A stretch of DNA of 6,654 bases. Source: an uncultured Collinsella sp. (lineage in GTDB: Bacteria; Actinomycetota; Coriobacteriia; Coriobacteriales; Coriobacteriaceae). Of the stretch, positions 1 to 5,465 are shown piece after piece; the stretch's first letter is position 1; each line of letters opens with the position of its first letter. The stretch spans positions 1 to 6,654 of the forward strand of contig URWZ01000091.1 of the NCBI GenBank assembly GCA_900551625.1, given 5' to 3'. The translations under genes were made by a program, and so were the position numbers. A model generated the notes under the pieces. That model had not been told where the DNA came from, did no database searches, and saw only the letters and a list, made by a program, of their open reading frames with translations.

Positions 1-41
1 ACTGCATATCGTCGGCAGCGTCAGATGTGTATAAGAGACAG
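1..41 (+). other. Nextera (Tn5) Read 1 adapter with i5 index, not genomic
   Basis: Bases 9-41 match the Illumina Nextera Read 1 transposase adapter, and bases 23-41 are its 19-bp Tn5 mosaic end (AGATGTGTATAAGAGACAG). Bases 1-8 (ACTGCATA) match the i5 index that I know as S506/N506. The exact reverse complement of all 41 bases occurs at 6605-6645. This is library sequence left in the assembly; genomic sequence begins at base 42. Open frames starting here, with a peptide beginning MCIRDR, are artefacts. Confidence 0.98.
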
Positions 42-213
42 GAACGCCCACTGTGTCGATGCCCGAGTTGGAGCAGTTGGACAGCGAAAAGTCGATAATG
101 CGGAACTTGCCACCAAAGCTAACCGCCGGCTTGGCGATCTTTTGGGTGAGTGCCCCCAATCGGCTGCCCTGTCCTCCTGCGAGGAGCATCGCGATGCATT
201 CTTTCTTACTCAT
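42..213 (-). CDS. glgC: Glucose-1-phosphate adenylyltransferase GlgC, N-terminal fragment
   Basis: GlgC makes ADP-glucose and pyrophosphate from ATP and glucose-1-phosphate, the committing step of bacterial glycogen synthesis in the cytoplasm. Only 57 codons are present, because the adapter junction at base 42 cuts the gene; family members are about 380-430 residues. The visible part is the N-terminal nucleotidyltransferase fold. It has the nucleotide-binding loop [14 protein letters not shown] (residues 10-23), then AKPAV (27-31), [10 protein letters not shown] (33-42) and [15 protein letters not shown] (43-57), all characteristic of GlgC. The ATG at 213 is preceded by AAGGAG six bases upstream (220-225). 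The gene lies 108 bp downstream of glgP on the same strand and is probably co-transcribed with it. A GlgD-type paralogue is the main alternative, but the intact GGxGxRL loop and AKPAV favour GlgC. The allosteric and C-terminal domains cannot be judged. Confidence 0.95.
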
Positions 214-237
214 CGATTTCTCCTTCTGTCATCGATG
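211..237 (-). promoter_or_regulatory. Hairpin over the glgC start codon with Shine-Dalgarno in the loop
   Basis: A perfect 7-bp inverted repeat, CATCGAT (211-217) and ATCGATG (231-237), encloses a 13-nt loop. In the glgC mRNA the 3' arm contains the AUG start codon, and the loop displays the purine-rich Shine-Dalgarno AGAAGGAGAA. The start codon would be paired and the GGA motif exposed. The layout is seen directly; a regulatory role is inference. The arms contain the self-complementary word ATCGAT twice, which makes such a pairing somewhat easier by chance. Confidence 0.5.
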
Positions 238-253
238 TTCCTAAACCCATTAG

Positions 254-284
254 CGACGGGCGCGGCGCAACGTCACGCCCGTCG
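254..284 (-). repeat. Inverted repeat between glgP and glgC
   Basis: A 9-bp perfect stem, CGACGGGCG (254-262) and CGCCCGTCG (276-284), encloses a 13-nt loop. It lies 38 bp past the glgP stop codon and 41 bp before the glgC start. On the minus-strand transcript it is followed by CTAATGGG rather than a run of U, so it is not a canonical intrinsic terminator. It could stabilise the 3' end of a processed glgBP message or attenuate transcription into glgC. A weaker 5-bp stem (289-293 with 299-303) sits between it and glgP. Nothing else is recognisable in 214-321. Confidence 0.45.
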
Positions 285-321
285 AGTAATGCCGTGCTGG
301 CATAGGGGAGCTCGCGCGCCT

Positions 322-2748
322 TTACGCGTGCCAGATCTCGTCGCGGTACTCGCGAATGGTGCGGTCGCTTGAGAACCAGCCCGAGGAGGCGGTGTTGAGC
401 AGCGCCTTGCGGTTCCAGGTCTCTTGGTCGCCGTAGCTGTTCGTGAGCTTCTCCCAGGCGTCAACATAGCTGCGGAAGTCTGCCATGACTAGGTCGGGGT
501 CGTTGTTGTTCATGAGCTCGTTGTAGATGCTCTCGAAGTTGCCCGAAAGACCGGCAAACGTGTTGTCCTTGAGCTCGTCCATCACGCGGCCCAGACGCTC
601 GCGATCGTTGTTGAGCGTATCCCAGGCAAAGTAGCTGTTCGATGCCCAGAGCTGCTCGACCTCGGGAGCGGTCAGGCCAAAGATAGCCTCGTTCTCGCGG
701 CCGGCCAGGTCGGCGATCTCGATGTTGGCGCCGTCGAGGGTGCCCAGCGTAATGGCGCCGTTCATCATGAGCTTCATGTTGGACGTGCCCGAGGCCTCCT
801 TGCCGGCCGTGGAGATCTGCTCCGAGATCTCGGCGGCAGGGTAGATGAGCTGGGCGTTGCTCACGCGGAAGTTGGGGATAAAGCAGACCTTCATGACCTC
901 GTTGACGCGCGGGTCGTTGTTGATGACGTCGGCCACGGAGTTAATGAGGCGGATGGTCTCTTTGGCGAAGGTGTAGCTCGAGGCAGCCTTGCCGCTAAAG
1001 ATGAAGGTCGTCGGCGTCACGTGGAAGTTGGGATCCGCGATGCGACGGTTGTAGATGTCCATCACCTTCATGATGTTCATGAGCTGGCGCTTGTAGGCGT
1101 GGAAGCGCTTCACCTGAACATCGAAGACGGTGTTGGGGTCGATGACCAGACCGGTCTCGGCCTTAACGTAGGCGGCCAGGCGCTCCTTGTTGGCACGCTT
1201 GGAGGCACCAACGGCCTTCAGGAACTCGGTGTCGTCCTTAAACTCCTTGAGTTTCTCCAGCTCAAAGGCGTCCTTCAGCCAGCCATCGCCAATGGCCTCG
1301 GTCACGAGCTTGGCGTAGGTGGGGTTGGCCTCGGCAAAGAAGCGACGGTGCGAGATGCCGTTGGTCTTGTTGTTGAACTTTTCGGGCGTCAGGGCATAGA
1401 AGTCCTTGAGCACGATGTTCTTGATGATGTCGGAGTGGATCTTGGCCACGCCGTTGACGCTGTGGCTGCAGATCACAGACAGGTTGGCCATGCGAATCTC
1501 GCCGTCCCACAGGATAGCGGTCTGGCGCAGGCGCTCCTGCCAGCCCTCCTGCGTGGTGTCGAACGACTCGTGCCAACGACGGCTGATCTCGTCGATGATC
1601 TGGTACACGCGGGGGAGGAGCTTGGAGAACGTGCCGATGGGCCACTTCTCCAGAGCCTCGGGCAGGATGGTGTGGTTGGTGTAGCTCACGACCTGCGTCA
1701 CGATGTTCCAGGCGTCGTCCCACTCGAGCTTCTTCTCGTCGATCAGGATACGCATGAGCTCGGGGCCGCACATGGCGGGGTGGGTATCGTTGGTATGGAT
1801 GGCCACAAACTGCGGCAGCAGCTCCCAGTTCTCGCCGTGCTCCTTCTCAAAGGTGTCGAGCAGGCTGTAGATGCCGGCCGAAACAAACAGGTACTCCTGC
1901 TTCAGGCGCAGCAGACGGCCGTGCTCGCCGGCGTCGTTGGGGTAGAGGATGGCGCTGATGGCCTCGGCCTCGGCGCGCTCGGCGTCGGCCAGGGCGTAGT
2001 CGCCGCGGTTGAAGGCCTCCAGGTCAAAGTGCTCCTCGACCGGCTCTGCGGCCCAGACGCGCAGCTTGTTGACGGTCTCACCGGCATAGCCCACAACGGG
2101 GATGTCGTAGGGGACAGCCAGGATGTCCTGCGTGTCCACCGTGCGGTAGAACGTGCGGCCGTTCTCCTCAAAGCCCTCGACGTGACCACCAAACTTAATG
2201 GTCACGGCCTTGTCCTGACGGCGGACCTCCCAGGGATAGCCGTGGGTGAGCCATTCGTCGGTGGCCTCGACCTGGCTGCCGTTGACGATTTCCTGCTTAA
2301 ACAGGCCGTAGCGGTAGCGCATGCCGTTGCCGTAGCCGGCAATGCCCTCGGCTGCCATGGAATCCAGGAAGCATGCGGCCAGACGGCCCAGGCCACCGTT
2401 GCCCAGAGCCGGATCGGGCTCCTGGTTCTCGATGACGGACAGGTCGAAGCCCATGTCGTCGAGCGCCTCGGCGACCATGTCGCGCACGCCAAAGTTGAGC
2501 AGGTAGTTGTCAAGCAGGCGGCCGATCAAAAACTCGATCGAGAAGTAGTACACGCGCTTCTTGCCCTCGGCGGTGACGCGGGCGTCGCTCTTGGTGGCAA
2601 CGGTGCGTGCCTTCTCGGCCACGAGCTTGGCCAGGGCGTTAAAGCGGTCCAGATCGCTGGCAGCCTCGACGCTCTTGCCGCTGATGCTCATGACGGCATC
2701 GCGATAGAGCTCGGTAAACTCCTGCTTGTTGTCGAAGATCTTATTCAT
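322..2748 (-). CDS. glgP: Glycogen/maltodextrin phosphorylase (GT35)
   Basis: This 808-residue protein is a PLP-dependent alpha-glucan phosphorylase. It releases glucose-1-phosphate from non-reducing ends of alpha-1,4-glucans using inorganic phosphate, in the cytoplasm. Family signatures run in order: GKKRVYYFSIEFLIGRLL (62-79), EPDPALGNGGLGRLAACFLDSMA (110-132), HTNDTHPA (318-325), TNGISHRRF (462-470), QVKRFHAYKRQL (545-556, phosphate/PLP contacts) and EASGTSNMKLMMNGA (651-665). Lys659 is the expected Schiff-base lysine for PLP. The length is normal for the family and no domain appears missing. ATG at 2748 is chosen because AAAGGAA (2752-2758) lies just upstream. It follows glgB by 94 bp and precedes glgC by 108 bp, so the operon couples synthesis and breakdown. 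Sequence alone does not separate glycogen preference (GlgP) from maltodextrin preference (MalP); the glg neighbourhood favours GlgP. Confidence 0.97.
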   Translation of the reverse strand: MNKIFDNKQEFTELYRDAVMSISGKSVEAASDLDRFNALAKLVAEKARTVATKSDARVTAEGKKRVYYFSIEFLIGRLLDNYLLNFGVRDMVAEALDDMGFDLSVIENQEPDPALGNGGLGRLAACFLDSMAAEGIAGYGNGMRYRYGLFKQEIVNGSQVEATDEWLTHGYPWEVRRQDKAVTIKFGGHVEGFEENGRTFYRTVDTQDILAVPYDIPVVGYAGETVNKLRVWAAEPVEEHFDLEAFNRGDYALADAERAEAEAISAILYPNDAGEHGRLLRLKQEYLFVSAGIYSLLDTFEKEHGENWELLPQFVAIHTNDTHPAMCGPELMRILIDEKKLEWDDAWNIVTQVVSYTNHTILPEALEKWPIGTFSKLLPRVYQIIDEISRRWHESFDTTQEGWQERLRQTAILWDGEIRMANLSVICSHSVNGVAKIHSDIIKNIVLKDFYALTPEKFNNKTNGISHRRFFAEANPTYAKLVTEAIGDGWLKDAFELEKLKEFKDDTEFLKAVGASKRANKERLAAYVKAETGLVIDPNTVFDVQVKRFHAYKRQLMNIMKVMDIYNRRIADPNFHVTPTTFIFSGKAASSYTFAKETIRLINSVADVINNDPRVNEVMKVCFIPNFRVSNAQLIYPAAEISEQISTAGKEASGTSNMKLMMNGAITLGTLDGANIEIADLAGRENEAIFGLTAPEVEQLWASNSYFAWDTLNNDRERLGRVMDELKDNTFAGLSGNFESIYNELMNNNDPDLVMADFRSYVDAWEKLTNSYGDQETWNRKALLNTASSGWFSSDRTIREYRDEIWHA

Positions 2749-2749
2749 A

Positions 2750-2784
2750 CGTTCCTTTCCCCCGGGGATGTTTCTCCCGGAACG
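2750..2784 (-). promoter_or_regulatory. Hairpin that would pair part of the glgP Shine-Dalgarno
   Basis: CGTTCC (2750-2755) and GGAACG (2779-2784) pair perfectly over 6 bp. A second 4-bp helix, GGGA (2765-2768) with TCCC (2775-2778), stacks directly on it, with a 9-nt bulge at 2756-2764 and a 6-nt apical loop. In the minus-strand mRNA the outer stem includes GGAA of the glgP Shine-Dalgarno and ends one base before the AUG. The structure could limit translation initiation on glgP; that role is inferred. An alternative pairing uses CCGGG (2762-2766) and CCCGG (2776-2780). Confidence 0.45.
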
Positions 2785-2802
2785 GTTATGACTTGTATCC
2801 TA

Positions 2803-2834
2803 CGCCCCCGCGGGGCGGGTAATTACAGCTGTAA
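2803..2834. repeat. GC hairpin and adjacent 12-bp palindrome in the glgB-glgP gap
   Basis: CGCCCC (2803-2808) pairs with GGGGCG (2812-2817) around a 3-nt loop, giving a tight 6-bp GC hairpin on either strand. Six bases on, TTACAGCTGTAA (2823-2834) is a perfect palindrome. The glgB stop codon overlaps a further short dyad, GTAAC (2831-2835) with GTTAC (2842-2846). No U-run follows on the minus strand, so a classical terminator is not supported. The palindrome could be a protein-binding site upstream of glgP. I see no convincing -35/-10 pair in this gap. Confidence 0.35.
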
Positions 2835-2842
2835 CGCTTTTG

Positions 2843-5119
2843 TTACGCATCCTTAGGTGATGACTTAACAGAAGCAGACTTGGCCTTGGTAACGGCTTTT
2901 TTGGCAGCCGGCTTCTTGGCCGCGGTAGCCTTAGCAGCGGGCTTTGCGGCAGCCTTAGCCTTGGCCGAAGCCTTGGTGGCAGACTTGGCAGCCTTCGCCT
3001 TAGCTGGAGCCTTCTTGGCAGCTGCGGGCTTGGGCTTCACCGAGGACGTGCGCTTGCGCGTCGCCTTCTTGGGCTCCTCAACCACGGGCGGCTTATAGCT
3101 GCTGGGGCCGCGGCGCTTAAGCACCACGCCTGCCAGGCCGGGCACCTTGATCTCGATGGAGTCCATCTGCCCGTTCCAGGGATAGGGCTCGCTCGAACAG
3201 GTGTAGGGTTCCTCTCCGGCATAGCCGCTGCCTCCAAACTCGGGACGGTCGGAGTCAAAGATGACCTCCCAGTCACCCTCGCGCGGCACGCCCACGCGGA
3301 AGCTCTCGTAGCTCGCCGGGTCAAAGTTGATCAGGATCACCAGGTCGTCGTCGATGTCCTCGCCCTGGCGCACAAAGCTCACGATGGACTGCTTGGAGTT
3401 GTCCGCATCGATCCAGGTAAAGCCGTCATCGGTGTAGCCGCGCTCGTACAGGGCGGGCTCGGCGGTGTACAGGTGGTTGAGCGCCTTGATAAACGCCTGA
3501 TGATGACGGTGGGTCTCGTACTCCTCGGTCAAGAACCACTGGATGGACTCGTAGTAGCGCCATTCAATAAACTGGCCGATCTCGTTGCCCATAAAGTTGA
3601 GCTTGGCACCGGGGTGTGTCATCTGGTAGAAGGCCAGCGTGCGCAGGCCGGCAAACTGGCGCCACCAGTCGCCCGGCATGCGGCCGATGAGCGAGCACTT
3701 GCCGTGCACGACCTCGTCGTGGCTCAGCGGGCAAATGAAGTTCTCGGTAAAGGCGTACATGATGGAGAACGTGAGCAGCCCGTGGTTGCCGGGGCGCCAC
3801 GGAAAATCGGTCTGCATGTAGTGCAGGGTGTCGTTCATCCAACCCATGTCCCACTTGTAGTGGAAGCCCAGGCCGCCGTCCTGCGGCGGATAGGTCACGA
3901 GCGGCCACGCGGTGGACTCTTCGGCCATCATCATCACGTCGGGGTAGTGCGCTTCCACGGCGCAGTTGACCTGACGGATAAACGCGCTGGCGTCCAAGTC
4001 CTCCTCGGTACCGTACTTGTTGAACTTCTTTTGGCCGGGATCGTCGATGCCAAAGTTGAGGTACAGCATGCTGGACACGCCGTCCATGCGAATGCCGTCC
4101 ACGTGGAAGTTCTCGAGCCAGTACAGCACGTTGGAGACCAGGAAGGAGCGGACCTCGCCGCGGGCGAAGTCGAACTTGTGCGTGCCCCAGTTGGGGTGAA
4201 TCTCGTGCTCAAACAGCATGTGGCCGTTAAAGGTGGCAAGGCCGTGGGAGTCGGCGCAAAAACCGCCGGGTACCCAGTCCATGATCACGCCGATGCCCGC
4301 CTCGTGGCACGCATCGATAAAGTGCATGAGCTGCTGCGGGTTGCCGTAGCGCGACGTGGCAGCGTAGTAGCCGGTCGTCTGGTAGCCCCAGGAGCCATCG
4401 AAGGGATGCTCCATAAGCGGCATGACCTCGATATGCGTATAGCCCATGTCGCGCACGTAGTCCACGAGCTCCACCGACAGGTCGTCGTAGGTATAAAACT
4501 CACCGCGCTGCGCGGGGAAGGGATCCATGGGGCCGGGATAGTTGCCGTACTCGTCGGGCTCGCCTTGCGGCGCGTCGCCGTGGCGCTTCCACGAGCCAAT
4601 ATGTACCTCGTAGATGTTAAGGGGCTGCGACATGTGGTTATGGCTGGCGCGGCGCTTGAGCCATGCGGTGTCGTTCCACTTGTAGCCATCGAGGGTCCAC
4701 AGCACGCTCGCCGTTCCCGGAGGGCACTCGGCCTTAAAGGCATACGGATCGGCTTTGTAGAGCTTTTCGCCCTCGTTGGTCTCGATGAGGTATTTATAGA
4801 GCTGGCCCTGCTCGGCGCCAGGAATAAAGCCTTCCCAAATGGCGCTCGTATGCATGGGCACCAGCGGGTTGGCTTGCTCGTCCCAGTCGTTAAATTCGCC
4901 AATGACATGGACGCTCTTTACGTCGGGCGCCCAAACGCAAAAACGCCAGCCGCGCGTACGGTTCTGTGTATCGAGGTGCGCGCCCATCTTTTCCCAGCTG
5001 CGCTCCCACGTACCGATGCCAAACAGGTAGACATCGTCTTTGGTGAGCTCCGGTGCGTGCGGGGCGGCTTTACGGGTAGCAGGCTTTTTGGTTGCTGGCT
5101 TTAGCTTTGTATCGCTCAC
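2843..5119 (-). CDS. glgB: 1,4-alpha-glucan branching enzyme (GH13) with basic C-terminal tail
   Basis: GlgB cuts alpha-1,4-glucan chains and re-attaches the segment as an alpha-1,6 branch. Numbered from the GTG at 5119 (758 residues): a basic N-terminal stretch (2-29), one CBM48-like beta domain (about 56-145, with FCVWAP and GEFNDWD), the GH13 barrel, and a C-terminal beta domain ending near 680. Motifs are WGYQ (244-247), region I DWVPGGF (281-287), region II GIRMDGV with Arg344 and nucleophile Asp346, region III MAEES with acid/base Glu400, and region IV SHDEVVHGK with His467 and Asp468. Two oddities stand out. Region I has Gly286 where E. coli has His340. Residues from about 683 to 758 form an Ala/Lys-rich tail. 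The GTG is chosen because GGGA lies six bases upstream; ATG at 5134 or 5131 and TTG at 5254 are in frame but lack a Shine-Dalgarno. It heads the glgB-glgP-glgC run. Confidence 0.95.
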   Translation of the reverse strand: MSDTKLKPATKKPATRKAAPHAPELTKDDVYLFGIGTWERSWEKMGAHLDTQNRTRGWRFCVWAPDVKSVHVIGEFNDWDEQANPLVPMHTSAIWEGFIPGAEQGQLYKYLIETNEGEKLYKADPYAFKAECPPGTASVLWTLDGYKWNDTAWLKRRASHNHMSQPLNIYEVHIGSWKRHGDAPQGEPDEYGNYPGPMDPFPAQRGEFYTYDDLSVELVDYVRDMGYTHIEVMPLMEHPFDGSWGYQTTGYYAATSRYGNPQQLMHFIDACHEAGIGVIMDWVPGGFCADSHGLATFNGHMLFEHEIHPNWGTHKFDFARGEVRSFLVSNVLYWLENFHVDGIRMDGVSSMLYLNFGIDDPGQKKFNKYGTEEDLDASAFIRQVNCAVEAHYPDVMMMAEESTAWPLVTYPPQDGGLGFHYKWDMGWMNDTLHYMQTDFPWRPGNHGLLTFSIMYAFTENFICPLSHDEVVHGKCSLIGRMPGDWWRQFAGLRTLAFYQMTHPGAKLNFMGNEIGQFIEWRYYESIQWFLTEEYETHRHHQAFIKALNHLYTAEPALYERGYTDDGFTWIDADNSKQSIVSFVRQGEDIDDDLVILINFDPASYESFRVGVPREGDWEVIFDSDRPEFGGSGYAGEEPYTCSSEPYPWNGQMDSIEIKVPGLAGVVLKRRGPSSYKPPVVEEPKKATRKRTSSVKPKPAAAKKAPAKAKAAKSATKASAKAKAAAKPAAKATAAKKPAAKKAVTKAKSASVKSSPKDA
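2846..3073 (-). repeat. Low-complexity Lys/Ala-rich coding tract (GlgB tail)
   Basis: These codons encode the last 76 residues of GlgB. The final 73 contain 21 lysines and 27 alanines, a single acidic residue (Asp, next to last), and repeated words such as KPAAK, AKAKA and AAKKA. The composition resembles histone H1-like and some HU-like C-terminal tails rather than a folded domain. The reading frame is open to a TAA stop at 2843-2845, and alanine and lysine codons are mixed, so it is an intact protein segment rather than a simple DNA repeat expansion. Confidence 0.85.
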
Positions 5120-5144
5120 GTTTGATCCCATCATGACGCGGCAG

Positions 5145-5250
5145 CGTGTTGCCTTGGTGACTAGATGCGAAAGGTCCAAGGCTGCACGAATCGAAGGGAC
5201 GGCGATAGCTCTATGATTCGTTCCACCTCGCGTGCTCGGTGGAACTTTCG
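5145..5250 (-). promoter_or_regulatory. Structured 5' leader of glgB (candidate cis-acting RNA)
   Basis: Three helices can form in the roughly 130-nt minus-strand leader. P1 is GTTCCACC (5220-5227) with GGTGGAAC (5238-5245), 8 bp. P2 is ACGAATC (5186-5192) with GATTCGT (5215-5221), 7 bp, with a nested ATAG/CTAT pair at 5205-5214. P3 is GCCTTGG (5151-5157) with CCAAGGC (5176-5182), 7 bp, extended across a 2x2 internal loop by CGTG (5145-5148) with CACG (5185-5188). P2 shares bases with both P1 and the P3 extension, so the folds compete. CTTTCG (5245-5250) is also complementary to CGAAAG (5168-5173) in the P3 loop. I recognise no known riboswitch class. No U-run follows P3, so any control would more likely act on translation or RNA stability. 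Confidence 0.4.
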
Positions 5251-5259
5251 GCAAAAACT

Positions 5260-5289
5260 ACGATAACACCTGTACGTTACTTTTATGAA
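5260..5289 (-). promoter_or_regulatory. Candidate glgB promoter
   Basis: Read on the minus strand, TTCATA (5284-5289) matches four of six bases of the -35 consensus. It is followed after 18 bp by TATCGT (5260-5265), which matches four of six bases of the -10 consensus and carries an upstream TGT as in extended -10 promoters. Transcription would start near 5253, leaving a leader of about 130 nt before the GTG at 5119. No better pair was found for glgB. Confidence 0.4.
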
Positions 5290-5330
5290 CGAAAGAGGAT
5301 TTGCGGGTGCGTTTAATCGGTAAGCGCCAT

Positions 5331-5381
5331 GTTTATACCACTGGCAGAATTGCGATGGTAAAACTCTTGACAGTTTTACCA
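5331..5381 (+). promoter_or_regulatory. Operator-like inverted repeat around a TTGACA element
   Basis: TGGTAAAAC (5356-5364) and GTTTTACCA (5373-5381) form a perfect 9-bp inverted repeat with an 8-bp spacer. A consensus -35 hexamer TTGACA (5367-5372) lies inside the dyad. A related word, GTTTATACCA (5331-5340), lies upstream. The matching -10 is poor: TTCAAG at 5390 (17-bp spacing) or CAAGAT at 5392 (19 bp). A dyad over a -35 is typical of repressor control of the plus-strand gene at 5466, but the regulator is unknown. Confidence 0.5.
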
Positions 5382-5404
5382 ATTAGGTTTTCAAGATAGT
5401 TGGG

Positions 5405-5442
5405 TTGACGTTTGGTAAAACGTTTTTAGCAGGTTGTTTACC
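5405..5442 (+). promoter_or_regulatory. Second operator-like site upstream of the HAD gene
   Basis: TTGACG (5405-5410) is followed by TTGGTAAAACG, a further copy of the GGTAAAAC word (5414-5421). AAAACGTTTT (5417-5426) is a perfect 10-bp palindrome with a central CG, as in many LacI-family operators. GGTAAA (5414-5419) is also mirrored by TTTACC (5437-5442). The site lies 24-61 bp before the ATG at 5466. Protein binding is inferred from repetition and symmetry only. Confidence 0.45.
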
Positions 5443-5465
5443 CTTTGACATCGAAAGGCTCGTTT

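Noticed and set aside
25..372. Plus-strand open frame beginning MCIRDR
   Set aside because: It starts inside the adapter and runs antisense to glgC and the end of glgP; no family resemblance.
2803..2817. Intrinsic terminator after glgB
   Set aside because: The GC hairpin is convincing, but neither strand has a following U-run, and readthrough into glgP is expected in an operon.
1021..2856. 611-codon plus-strand open frame opposite glgP
   Set aside because: It is a codon-bias shadow of the GC-rich glgP gene: low-complexity Val/Leu/Gly/Asp composition, no recognisable motif, no Shine-Dalgarno support.
3473..5104. 543-codon plus-strand open frame opposite glgB
   Set aside because: It mirrors glgB codons, with the same low-complexity Val/Leu/His composition and no recognisable domain.
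5220..5245. T-box or other known riboswitch in the glgB leader
   Set aside because: GGTGGAAC resembles part of a T-box sequence, but it sits at the 5' end of the leader, is followed by no terminator, and no specifier-like domain is present.
5120..5254. N-terminal extension of GlgB from TTG 5254 or ATG 5134
   Set aside because: The frame is open, but there is no Shine-Dalgarno at either codon and the TTG would lie at the predicted transcription start. The upstream stretch folds as a leader, and its translation does not resemble the family. ATG 5134 or 5131 cannot be fully excluded.
5445..5465. TTG start for the HAD gene
   Set aside because: It lacks a Shine-Dalgarno, and the ATG at 5466 has AAAGG at good spacing and begins closer to the motif I strand, as usual for the family.
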